A DNA stretch of 7,705 bases from Proteobacteria bacterium UBA1847 (lineage in GTDB: Bacteria > Pseudomonadota > Gammaproteobacteria > Steroidobacterales > Woeseiaceae): positions 1 to 7,705 of the forward strand of contig DDIP01000019.1 in NCBI GenBank assembly GCA_002338605.1, written 5' to 3'. Positions 1-6,915 of the stretch are shown piece by piece; position 1 is the stretch's first letter, and every line of letters starts with the position of its first letter. Below the pieces are notes generated by a model, which was given only the letters and a program-made list of their open reading frames with translations, was not told where the DNA came from and searched no databases. The position numbers were made by a program, and so were the translations under genes.

Positions 1-592
<592 letters not shown>

Positions 593-787
593 CGCGGTTT
601 TTCGGCACGGGATGCATCCAGTACCTGACGGGAACTGATGCCATTGAAACCCGACGGTCTTCCGATTACCGCGGCGGATAGCAGGACTTTGTCTTTGGCG
701 AGGACGGTGCTACCTTCGACTTCCCTGGGCATCTGTACGGCGATGCACCAATCGAGGAAACCGACGAGACGGCGGTAGCGAGCAACC
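593..787. other. Gap between the VOC gene and the subtilase, no convincing gene
   Basis: I see no RNA gene, clear terminator or conserved protein in these 195 bases. One minus-strand frame stays open across the gap and on into the antisense of the VOC gene. A plus-strand frame from 682 onward (reading QDFVFGEDGATFDFPGHLYG) is also open and has coding-like codons, but I recognise neither product. An in-frame TAG at 776-778 closes the subtilase frame just upstream of its ATG. The gap may carry debris of the rearrangement suggested by the chimeric subtilase N-terminus. Confidence 0.5.
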
Positions 788-904
788 ATGTCCTGGATCA
801 AAAAAGTCGAAGTCAGCAAAGCATCGGGCAGGCTGGCACAAGTCCATGCCGGGCTGACCGGGACGCGCGGCAAAGTATCCAACATTTTCAGGCTTCACGG
901 TCTG
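788..904 (+). other. N-terminal fragment resembling an AhpD/CMD-type peroxidase-related protein, fused to the subtilase
   Basis: Residues 1-39 of the subtilase frame start MSWIKKVEVSKASGRLAQVH and continue to GKVSNIFRLHGL. This follows the N-terminal pattern of carboxymuconolactone decarboxylase/AhpD 'peroxidase-related' proteins (M-S/A-W-I-R/K, A-x-G-x-L, G-x-V-x-N-I-x-R, H-S-L). The similarity stops exactly where the hydrophobic signal core begins (residue 40 onward). The catalytic CxxC part of that family is absent. I infer a fusion that supplied a start codon and leader to the protease. The match is from memory of the family pattern, not from an alignment. Confidence 0.6.
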
Positions 905-3900
905 ATTTGCAGTCTGATCCTGATCTCGCTCGGCGCCAATGCCGAAAACGAATCAGCCAATGGCGGCACCGATGGGATGCCGCTGGGCGTTTCGGAAGAG
1001 ACTGCTTCCTCGAAAATCTATATCGTTCAATTGCGATCACCCTCTGCAGCGGTGTATCACGCAAGCAATCTGAAGCCACTCGCTTCTTCGGCACCGCAGA
1101 AGTCCAGTGTGCGCCTTGAGAAAAACAGTGCCGCTATTCGCTCGTACACCGAGAAACTCGAATCCGAACAACAGCTGGTCTTAAGCAAGGCCGGTACCGG
1201 CGTTCAACAAATTTACAGCTACAAATTCGGCCTGAACGGTTTCGCAGTTCGCATGAGTCCGGTACAGGCACAGAAACTGCGAGGGCTTGACGAGGTCCTG
1301 AATGTCTGGGAAGACGAAGTCCGCCCGCTGGTCACCACCGATAGTCGGACTTTTCTCGGCCTGTTCGACAATCCGGGCGGACTGCGAAGCGAGCACGAAC
1401 TCGATGGTGAAGACGTCATCATCGCGGTTATCGACAGTGGAATTGCTCCGAATCACCCGAGCCTCGCCGACAAGCGCAAAGCCGACCGGCCTCGCGTTTG
1501 CCGCAGCAGCTGGGCGGAGACAACCATTCTTGGCAAGTGGCTTTGCCGCTCCTACGACCGGAAGCCGGATGTTCCGGATTTCGAACCGGTCGAGAACTGG
1601 AGCGGGCCCTGTGAAAGCGGCGAACAGTTCGAGGCAACCGCCTGCAACAACAAGCTGATTGGAGCGCGATGGTTTATCACCGGCGCCGAGAACAGCGGAC
1701 CAATTGACGCCAGCGAGTATCGTTCGCCGCACGATGCTGACGGACACGGGACGCACACGGCAACGACGGCCGCGGGCCGGCGAGTCAGTGCGTCAATTTT
1801 CGGTACACTTATCGGTGACGTCGAGGGCATGGCGCCGCGCGCCCGGGTCGCAGTGTACAAGGCCTGCTGGCTGCGTCCGTCGGAGTCGCGTGCCAGTTGC
1901 AACTCCTCGGATCTTGCAAGCGCCATCGACGCTGCGGTGGCGGACGGCGTCGATATCATCAGCTACTCCGTCGGCAGTTCGATGCGTGATGTCACCGCAC
2001 CGGATGATGTCGCGTTGATGGCAGCAACCAAGGCAGGCGTTCTCGCGGTAGTCGCCGCTGGCAATGATGGTCCTGGCATCGGCACGATCGGCTCGCCGGC
2101 CGGCGCGCCGTGGGTCATCTCCGCGGCCGCTTCGACACGCAGTGGCAGTTCGTCTGTGGAGGCCATGGAGGTTTCGACACCTCCGTCGATCGCCGGCAAG
2201 TACGCAACCCGGGAGGCATTGTTCTCGCCACCGCTTGCTGATCGTGATCCCATCGAGGCCAGCCTGGTCCTGGTCGATGACAATGACACCCGCCTGCCAT
2301 CGGGCAACAACGGCGTTCGTACAGACGGCTGCCAGCCGCTGGTCAATGGCGACGAGGTATCCGGCAATATTGCACTGATGCAGCGATCAGGTTGCCTGTT
2401 CACCGACATGGTCAGGAACGCCGAGGATGCAGGTGCCGTCGCCGCCTTGATTTATAACATCGCGGGCGATCCCATTGTCATGTTCGGCGAGTCGGGCATT
2501 GTCGATATCCCTGCGCTGATGATTGGTCAGGCCGACGGCAACCTGATCCTCGCGGAACTCGACGCTGACAACGAGGTTTCCGTCGTTCTCGATAAGAGCC
2601 TTCTTCTCTCAAGCAGCGACACCGGAAATATCATGGCGAACTTCTCAGCCCGCGGGCCGGGACCGGTTGCCGACATACTCAAACCAGATGTTACTGCGCC
2701 GGGCGTCAATATTATTGCCGGCTTCACGCCCGATCCGGCCAATGCCATGTCGGGTGAAAATTTCGCTTATCTCAGCGGCACATCAATGTCGACGCCGCAT
2801 GTCGCAGGCGTCGCCGCGCTGTTGCGTCAGGCACATCCAGACTGGTCGCCCGCTGCGATCAAGTCGGCACTGATGACCAGTGCACGTCAAAACCTGCAAA
2901 ACCCGAACAGTGCGATCGGCGCCCACCCCTTCGACTATGGTGCAGGGCATATTGTGGCCAACAATGCGATTGAACCCGGGCTTGTCTTCGATGTCAGCGA
3001 CGACGAATACGATGCCTACGCCTGTGGCATCGCATCCCCTGCGGTTGATCGGGCCCGGTGCGACGAACTGACTGCGGCGGGTTTTTCGTTCTTCTCGCGA
3101 GAGCTCAACCAACCGTCCATTTCGGTCTCCCGCCTTGTCAGCCAGGCAACGCTCACACGACGAGTTACCAATCCGGGCGACGAGGCCGCGAGCTTCAGTG
3201 TCCAGGTGACACCGCCGTCCGGAATCCGGGTGGACGTCAGTCCGCCGAGCATCAGTCTCGCGCCGGGTGAATCCACGAACTACAACGTAACGCTCAGCTA
3301 CGAATCCGGTGCGCTTGACCTGTGGCGTTTTGGCTCGATGGCCTGGGTCGGCAATGACAATGAAGTGCGAAGTCCCATCGCCGTCAAACCCGCTTCCATC
3401 AACGCACCCGGAGAAATCATTGCCGCCGGTGGCAGCGGCAGCCGGACATTCCCGGTTCAGTTTGGCTACAGCGGCTCATACACGGCTGGTGTGCATGGGC
3501 TCAATGCGCCGACGATCCAGAACGCTTTCGTCGCAAATGATCCCAACAAGACATTCGTTCGCTTTGGCACTGGCGTAACCGAGCACGTTTTCGCCATTCC
3601 TCCGAACCAGTTGTTCCTGCGCTTCTCAATGTTCGATGCTCTCACTGATGGCAACGACGACCTCGACATGTATGTCTACTATTGCGGCGCAGATGGCAGC
3701 GCCTGCAGCAGAATTGGAGAAAGCGGCGAGCCCACCTCCCAGGAACAGTTCAACCTGTTCCGGCCCACGCCGGGTTACTATGCCGTCTACGTCCACGGAT
3801 TCGAAACCGACGAGGTCGCGGGCGGACCAGGCGCCAATTACAGCTTGCTTGCCTGGTGGTTCGGTGAAAATGACGATGCCGGAAATATGACGGCAAACGG

Positions 3901-4045
3901 CCCGGCGTTTGTTGCTGCCGGTACGACAGCCGATGTCACGGTTGACTGGGTCGGACTGTTATCGAATAACATCTACCTCGGCGGCATCTCGCACATCACA
4001 CCGCTCGGTCTTGTCGAGCTAACGATAATAACGATTGGCAACTGA
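788..4045 (+). CDS. Secreted subtilisin-like serine protease (S8) with PA, Fn3-like and PPC-like domains; chimeric N-terminus
   Basis: A 1085-residue secreted peptidase. Domains in order: an odd N-terminal stretch (1-39), a hydrophobic core LICSLILISLGANA with likely signal cleavage after Ala52, an I9-type inhibitor propeptide (about 76-182, beginning KIYIVQL), and the S8 catalytic domain (about 205-700). The catalytic triad is Asp216 (AVIDSG), His320 (DGHGTHTA) and Ser666 (SGTSMSTPH), with oxyanion Asn426 (AAGNDG). A PA domain is inserted at about 490-600, as in cucumisin-like subtilases. It is followed by an Fn3-like domain (about 775-865), a PPC-like domain (about 885-1025) and a short beta-rich end. 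An in-frame stop at 776-778 and the lack of any ATG, GTG or TTG between residues 1 and 63 force the start at 788 if the signal is to be kept. No strong ribosome binding site precedes it. Residues 1-39 resemble AhpD/CMD-type proteins rather than a protease. It probably degrades extracellular protein. Confidence 0.92.
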   Translation: MSWIKKVEVSKASGRLAQVHAGLTGTRGKVSNIFRLHGLICSLILISLGANAENESANGGTDGMPLGVSEETASSKIYIVQLRSPSAAVYHASNLKPLASSAPQKSSVRLEKNSAAIRSYTEKLESEQQLVLSKAGTGVQQIYSYKFGLNGFAVRMSPVQAQKLRGLDEVLNVWEDEVRPLVTTDSRTFLGLFDNPGGLRSEHELDGEDVIIAVIDSGIAPNHPSLADKRKADRPRVCRSSWAETTILGKWLCRSYDRKPDVPDFEPVENWSGPCESGEQFEATACNNKLIGARWFITGAENSGPIDASEYRSPHDADGHGTHTATTAAGRRVSASIFGTLIGDVEGMAPRARVAVYKACWLRPSESRASCNSSDLASAIDAAVADGVDIISYSVGSSMRDVTAPDDVALMAATKAGVLAVVAAGNDGPGIGTIGSPAGAPWVISAAASTRSGSSSVEAMEVSTPPSIAGKYATREALFSPPLADRDPIEASLVLVDDNDTRLPSGNNGVRTDGCQPLVNGDEVSGNIALMQRSGCLFTDMVRNAEDAGAVAALIYNIAGDPIVMFGESGIVDIPALMIGQADGNLILAELDADNEVSVVLDKSLLLSSSDTGNIMANFSARGPGPVADILKPDVTAPGVNIIAGFTPDPANAMSGENFAYLSGTSMSTPHVAGVAALLRQAHPDWSPAAIKSALMTSARQNLQNPNSAIGAHPFDYGAGHIVANNAIEPGLVFDVSDDEYDAYACGIASPAVDRARCDELTAAGFSFFSRELNQPSISVSRLVSQATLTRRVTNPGDEAASFSVQVTPPSGIRVDVSPPSISLAPGESTNYNVTLSYESGALDLWRFGSMAWVGNDNEVRSPIAVKPASINAPGEIIAAGGSGSRTFPVQFGYSGSYTAGVHGLNAPTIQNAFVANDPNKTFVRFGTGVTEHVFAIPPNQLFLRFSMFDALTDGNDDLDMYVYYCGADGSACSRIGESGEPTSQEQFNLFRPTPGYYAVYVHGFETDEVAGGPGANYSLLAWWFGENDDAGNMTANGPAFVAAGTTADVTVDWVGLLSNNIYLGGISHITPLGLVELTIITIGN

Positions 4046-4453
4046 GCTTGAGTACCAAATCTCTATAATCGCCACGATCAATACCAGCAGTGGCGCGATG
4101 AGAGCTACGTTTCCGAAGACAGCGACGGCATCGCGCAAGACGAAGGACTCGAAGTCCTGGACCAAAACAGCGACGAACGAAAGCAGGTAGGCAGGCTTTG
4201 CCCAGGACTTCCTGAGCAATAACAGCACAGAGGCAATCACGCCGAAGGTCACTGCAAGTGCGTAGGCCGCATTGGCCCATACCGGGGTGTTCACGATAAA
4301 CGCAGCCTTCTCCGGTCCAAACGATGCAAAGGCTTCTGGCGGCGCCGACATCTGCTGGTAATACAGCATGAACCCGATGAGGTTCCAGGTCATGAAAATG
4401 CCGGCAATAACATAAAAGGCTGTTGATGGTTTGACGCTTGATTCGTCTGTCAT
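4019..4453 (-). CDS. Four-helix integral membrane protein of unknown function
   Basis: A 144-residue protein with four hydrophobic segments at about residues 11-31, 57-80, 86-105 and 111-133, so an inner-membrane protein with both ends probably on the same side. The first helix reads YVIAGIFMTWNLIGFMLYY and the second precedes LLLLRKSWAKPAY. I have seen similar small proteins annotated only as hypothetical or conserved membrane proteins, and I assign no function. The start at 4453 is chosen over a longer frame reaching 4522 because it is preceded by a strong Shine-Dalgarno sequence (GGAGAGGG, six bases before ATG) and the extra upstream residues look non-coding. It lies 75 bases downstream of tag on the same strand and may be cotranscribed. 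Its last 27 bases overlap the 3' end of the subtilase gene tail to tail. Confidence 0.8.
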   Translation of the reverse strand: MTDESSVKPSTAFYVIAGIFMTWNLIGFMLYYQQMSAPPEAFASFGPEKAAFIVNTPVWANAAYALAVTFGVIASVLLLLRKSWAKPAYLLSFVAVLVQDFESFVLRDAVAVFGNVALIAPLLVLIVAIIEIWYSSSVANRYYR

Positions 4454-4470
4454 TGGCGTCCCTCTCCGAG
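4446..4470 (-). promoter_or_regulatory. Strong ribosome binding site fixing the start of the membrane protein
   Basis: On the minus strand the bases before ATG (4453-4451) read GGAGAGGGACGCCA, an almost ideal anti-16S match at normal spacing. It decides the start against an in-frame ATG 23 codons upstream. Confidence 0.7.
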
Positions 4471-4528
4471 TTCCGCTTTTGGGGGAGCGTCCGATATTCA
4501 ACCCGACTGACGATGATTGCAAGCGAAC

Positions 4529-5125
4529 TTAAATCCGACCCCCGGCCATCGCCTTGCAAGGTTTGTGGCGAAAGCAGGCGGTGACATGGTCGTTGACCAT
4601 ACCGGTCGCCTGCATGTGCGCATAGACAATGGTGCTGCCGACGAACTTGAATCCACGTTCTTTGAGATCCTTCGACAGCGCATCGGATTCCGGCGTTGTT
4701 GCCGGCGTATCGCTGTCCTTTTTCAAGTTTGACTGGATTGGCTCACCACCAACGAAACTCCAGACATATTTACAGAACGTGCCAAATTCCTTTTGTACCT
4801 GGAGGAAAGCTCTTGCGTTGGTGACCGCGGAATTGACTTTGAGCCGATTCCTGACGATTGAGGGATCGGCCAATAATTTCTCGATGCGCTTTTCGGTAAA
4901 CCGTGCGACTCTCGTCGGATCGAAGTCAGCAAACGCGCGTCGGTAGCCCGCACGCTTGTTCAGAATGGTGGACCAGCTCAAACCTGCCTGGGCACCCTCG
5001 AGTACCAAGAATTCAAATTGCACCCGGTCATCCCACACAGGCACACCCCACTCCCTGTCGTGGTATTCAATGTAATCGAGGCTCACGCCCTCAGCCCATT
5101 TGCATCGTGTGACCGCTTTTGCCAT
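4529..5125 (-). CDS. tag: DNA-3-methyladenine glycosylase I
   Basis: A 198-residue base-excision repair enzyme that removes 3-methyladenine from alkylated DNA. The sequence follows E. coli Tag along its length: RCKWAEG near the start, YIEYHDREWGVPVWDD, LEGAQAGLSWSTILNKR, a WSFVGGEPIQ segment, and SDALSKDLKERGFKFVGST. The structural zinc ligands are present as Cys8, His22, His180 and Cys184, with the same H-x3-C spacing as E. coli His175/Cys179. Glu43, Trp51 and Tyr21 correspond to the base-pocket Glu38, Trp46 and Tyr16. The ATG at 5125 has an AAGGCGAAGAA stretch just upstream as a modest ribosome binding site. The C-terminus after the zinc cysteine (FRHKPCKAMAGGRI) is short and divergent, as is usual for this family. 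It is transcribed away from the upstream terminator at 5205-5234, so it needs its own promoter within 5126-5204, for which I see only weak candidates. Confidence 0.96.
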   Translation of the reverse strand: MAKAVTRCKWAEGVSLDYIEYHDREWGVPVWDDRVQFEFLVLEGAQAGLSWSTILNKRAGYRRAFADFDPTRVARFTEKRIEKLLADPSIVRNRLKVNSAVTNARAFLQVQKEFGTFCKYVWSFVGGEPIQSNLKKDSDTPATTPESDALSKDLKERGFKFVGSTIVYAHMQATGMVNDHVTACFRHKPCKAMAGGRI

Positions 5126-5204
5126 TTCTTCGCCTTCGTCGTGAGACCCGTACTAATGTACCAGTCAATCCTGCGTTTCTCAGCCGGAATTACTGGCCCT
5201 CAGG

Positions 5205-5234
5205 CACAAAAAAGCCCGCGCAAATGCACGGGCT
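5205..5234 (-). terminator. Rho-independent terminator of the sigma/anti-sigma/HvfA-like operon
   Basis: On the minus strand, AGCCCG - TGCATTTGCG - CGGGCT is followed directly by a run of six T (the A run at 5208-5213 on the plus strand). The six-base stem (5213-5218 with 5229-5234) can extend by two further pairs across a one-pair mismatch. It lies 31 bases after the stop codon of the HvfA-like gene and before tag, so it closes that operon. The plus-strand side is followed only by a broken T-rich stretch, so termination in that direction would be weaker. Confidence 0.85.
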
Positions 5235-5265
5235 CTTCTCTTACTTTTTAATGCCTGATTCGAAC

Positions 5266-5610
5266 CTAGATGGATCCGCCGCAAGAACCTTCGCCGCAGG
5301 AGCCTTCACCGTCTTTGTCTTCACCGCAAGCGCCTTCGCCTTCCTTGTCCTCACCGCATGAACCTTCACCGCAGCTGCCTTCGCCTTCCTTGTCCTCGCC
5401 GCATGAACCTTCACCACAACTGCCTTCGCCTTCCTTGTCGCCGCCGCAGGAGCCTTCACCTTCACCCAGCATGTAGCCGATACTTAATGTGGACATCTGA
5501 AACGGATTGTCGATACCTTCGGCATTGACGGTTCCGCTGATTGCGAACGTTCCGGCCAGTGCTGCGCCAACAGCCAATGCGACTGGCTTTAATACTTTCT
5601 TCTCTGACAT
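5266..5610 (-). CDS. HvfA-like secreted Cys-rich repeat peptide (putative metallophore RiPP precursor)
   Basis: A 114-residue exported peptide. A Lys-rich N-terminus and hydrophobic core (VALAVGAALAGTFAISGT) precede a signal cleavage site after Ala30 (VNA|EG). The mature start NPFQMSTLSIGYMLGEGEG resembles the NPF-x-M-x-x-L-x-x-GYM element I associate with HvfA proteins. The rest is a Gly/Glu/Ser/Cys/Lys/Asp repeat with Cys at 55, 65, 70, 80, 85, 95, 105 and 110, always 5 or 10 residues apart, seven in GSCG and one in GACG. HvfA peptides usually carry EGKCG, where an HvfB (DUF692/MNIO)-HvfC pair converts Cys to copper-binding oxazolone/thioamide. The Lys-to-Ser change is notable. It has an AGGAG ribosome binding site nine bases before ATG and lies 61 bases after the anti-sigma gene on the same strand. 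No modifying enzyme gene is present. It might instead act as an unmodified metal-binding peptide. Confidence 0.8.
   Translation of the reverse strand: MSEKKVLKPVALAVGAALAGTFAISGTVNAEGIDNPFQMSTLSIGYMLGEGEGSCGGDKEGEGSCGEGSCGEDKEGEGSCGEGSCGEDKEGEGACGEDKDGEGSCGEGSCGGSI
5335..5460 (-). repeat. 45-base (15-codon) tandem repeats encoding the Cys-rich core
   Basis: Bases 5335-5379 and 5380-5424 are adjacent copies of a 45-base unit differing at three positions (42 of 45 identical). A partial, more diverged third copy follows at 5425-5460. Each full unit encodes GSCGEGSCGEDKEGE, two cysteines per unit. Recent slipped-strand or unequal duplication is the likely origin, so copy number may vary between strains. 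Confidence 0.85.
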
Positions 5611-5671
5611 CTCGTACTCTCCTACTGGTAAATGCCCGGGTCTGGGCGTTTGTCGTTCAGCGACCGGAGCC
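5611..5671 (-). promoter_or_regulatory. Leader between anti-sigma gene and HvfA-like gene, with ribosome binding site
   Basis: This 61-base spacer carries a clear AGGAG ribosome binding site (minus strand TAGGAGAGTACGAG before ATG). It also has a small GCCC/GGGC inverted repeat (5634-5637 with 5644-5647) that could form a weak hairpin in the transcript. I see no convincing separate promoter, so the peptide is probably read from the sigma-factor promoter. The hairpin is too small to call an attenuator. Confidence 0.4.
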
Positions 5672-6403
5672 TTAAATTCCCCATGTCACTGAATTTACTA
5701 TATTTTTTTGTACATCTTCAAGTGGTTCTTCGCGCGTTCCGATGATCGCGACACTGCCGTCGCCGACTGGCACGATTACGCCGTGGACATTCTCGCCATC
5801 GAGCGTTTTGGTCTCGCTGATTTTTTCATCCGGCAATAGCAGGATCGTGATCGGGCCAGTTTTGCCCTGCAGCACCAGGTGTGGGACCTCGTTGCCATTG
5901 ATCGGGCAGGTTTCAGCGAAGGTAATCAATCCTGATTCGTCGTTCATCCTGGCAACATTGTTTGGCACAACTCGCTGCAACTTTGCCTCGTCCACCCGCG
6001 TGCTGCTCGGCAGCAGCGCCATGGGCTCGTGATCGACGTGGGCGAGCACCTGGCTTTCCAGTGAAACCTGCGCTGAACCGGGGCCGGTGATTCGCACGCC
6101 AAGAAAGGCCGCCAGCAGCACGGTTGCCGCGATCACAAACCATGTCGGTGTCGACCACCGCCGCCGCATCGGCAAGGGCGCGATATCGCCAAGGTCAAGG
6201 TCGGGCAAATCCGGCATTCGCAAAGGCGGGACCGGCAATTCCAATGCCGCGCGAATGCGTTCATTCAGTGCGAAAATCTCACGACCGAAAGCCTGGCAAT
6301 CGATGCAACCCTGCACGTGACCGGATTGGTCTTCGAAGTCAGGGTTCCCCGCAAGTGCCGTCTTGTAATCGTCGCAGTTCATTGTGCCTTTAATCTGGCT
6401 CAT
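5672..6403 (-). CDS. ZAS-type membrane anti-sigma factor, DUF3379 family
   Basis: A 243-residue single-pass membrane protein. The cytoplasmic N-terminus has a zinc anti-sigma motif His29-x3-Cys33-x2-Cys36 (HVQGCIDC) with an additional Cys10 as probable fourth ligand. ZAS domains bind and hold the partner ECF sigma factor. A Pro-rich linker and the Arg cluster MRRRW precede one transmembrane helix at about 85-103. The remaining 140 residues are periplasmic and follow DUF3379 features: HVDHEP, AETCPINGNEVPHLVLQGKT, an ILLLPDE strand and HGVIVPVGDGSVAIIG. Cys166, His122, His125 and His175 could bind metal or sense redox state, which is inference. The start overlaps the sigma-factor stop (ATGA) and has GAGGTG six bases upstream, favouring this Met over Met8. 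Gene order and domain makeup make it the antagonist of the neighbouring sigma factor and the likely sensor for the operon. Confidence 0.88.
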   Translation of the reverse strand: MSQIKGTMNCDDYKTALAGNPDFEDQSGHVQGCIDCQAFGREIFALNERIRAALELPVPPLRMPDLPDLDLGDIAPLPMRRRWSTPTWFVIAATVLLAAFLGVRITGPGSAQVSLESQVLAHVDHEPMALLPSSTRVDEAKLQRVVPNNVARMNDESGLITFAETCPINGNEVPHLVLQGKTGPITILLLPDEKISETKTLDGENVHGVIVPVGDGSVAIIGTREEPLEDVQKNIVNSVTWGI

Positions 6404-6915
6404 GAGTTCACCTCACTCGCCGTTTCCTCTTTCAGTTTCAAACGCGCACGGTGCAATCGTGTCAGCACCGCCCCCTGTTTGAGACCCATTTGCTCTGCTA
6501 TCTCGCTGGTGCTGAATCCCATCAGGACCTGCAAAACCAGCGGTTCGCGGTAATCATCCTCAAGCTCGAAGATCGCTTCACGCAATTGATCGAGCTCATC
6601 CGTCGGTGCTTCTGCCAGCAACGCTGACTGGGACGCCGTCAAGTTATCGATGTTGACAGTCTCCAAGCGTTTACGCTCAAAATAACGGGCGTTCTCCCGG
6701 CGCACAATCGTCAGAAGCCATGCTTTGGCTGCTTCATCGTCGCGCAGCGAGTCCAGGGACTTCCAGGCGCGCAGCAATGCCTCTTGAACAACCTCCTCGG
6801 CAACAGACTTGTCCCGACAAAGCCAGGCGGCAAATCGATACATGTCTGCATGGAAAACACTGACAATCCTGTCGAACCTCTGTTTTCTGACGCCTGTTGC
6901 CTTGCTGCTGTTCAT
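6400..6915 (-). CDS. ECF-type RNA polymerase sigma factor
   Basis: A 171-residue sigma-70 family protein with only regions 2 and 4, the hallmark of ECF sigma factors. Region 2 (about 13-82) includes DMYRFAAWLC, the core-binding and -10 element helix SVAEEVVQEALLRAWKSL, and AKAWLLTIVRRENARYFERK. Region 4 (about 110-163) has LEDDYREPLVLQVLMGFST followed by the helix-turn-helix SEIAEQMGLKQGAVLTRLHR that reads the -35 element. It heads a minus-strand operon and overlaps the anti-sigma start by four bases. Such pairs usually autoregulate their own promoter, so the likely target here includes this operon and the exported Cys-rich peptide at its end. A possible ribosome binding site (AAGGAT) lies a rather long 13 bases before ATG. 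The ECF subgroup cannot be fixed by eye. Confidence 0.94.
   Translation of the reverse strand: MNSSKATGVRKQRFDRIVSVFHADMYRFAAWLCRDKSVAEEVVQEALLRAWKSLDSLRDDEAAKAWLLTIVRRENARYFERKRLETVNIDNLTASQSALLAEAPTDELDQLREAIFELEDDYREPLVLQVLMGFSTSEIAEQMGLKQGAVLTRLHRARLKLKEETASEVNS

Noticed and set aside
1181..1959. Several long minus-strand frames opposite the subtilase
   Set aside because: Antisense shadows of a protein with intact catalytic motifs along its whole length.
4454..4522. Longer N-terminus (23 extra residues) for the membrane protein
   Set aside because: The internal ATG at 4453 has a near-perfect ribosome binding site and the added residues are polar, non-conserved-looking and absent a start signal.
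5281..5460. Possible CRISPR-like repeats
   Set aside because: The repeats are directly adjacent, without unique spacers, and in phase with codons, so they are coding tandem repeats.
5241..5465. Minus-strand frame giving a Lys/Ala-rich, histone H1-like repeat protein
   Set aside because: It is the shifted frame of the EGSCG repeats; its regularity comes from the DNA repeat. The HvfA-like frame has a signal peptide, ribosome binding site and a terminator after its stop.
5270..5476. Plus-strand Pro/Ser-rich repeat frame
   Set aside because: Antisense to the Cys-rich repeat gene, with no ribosome binding site and no independent family.
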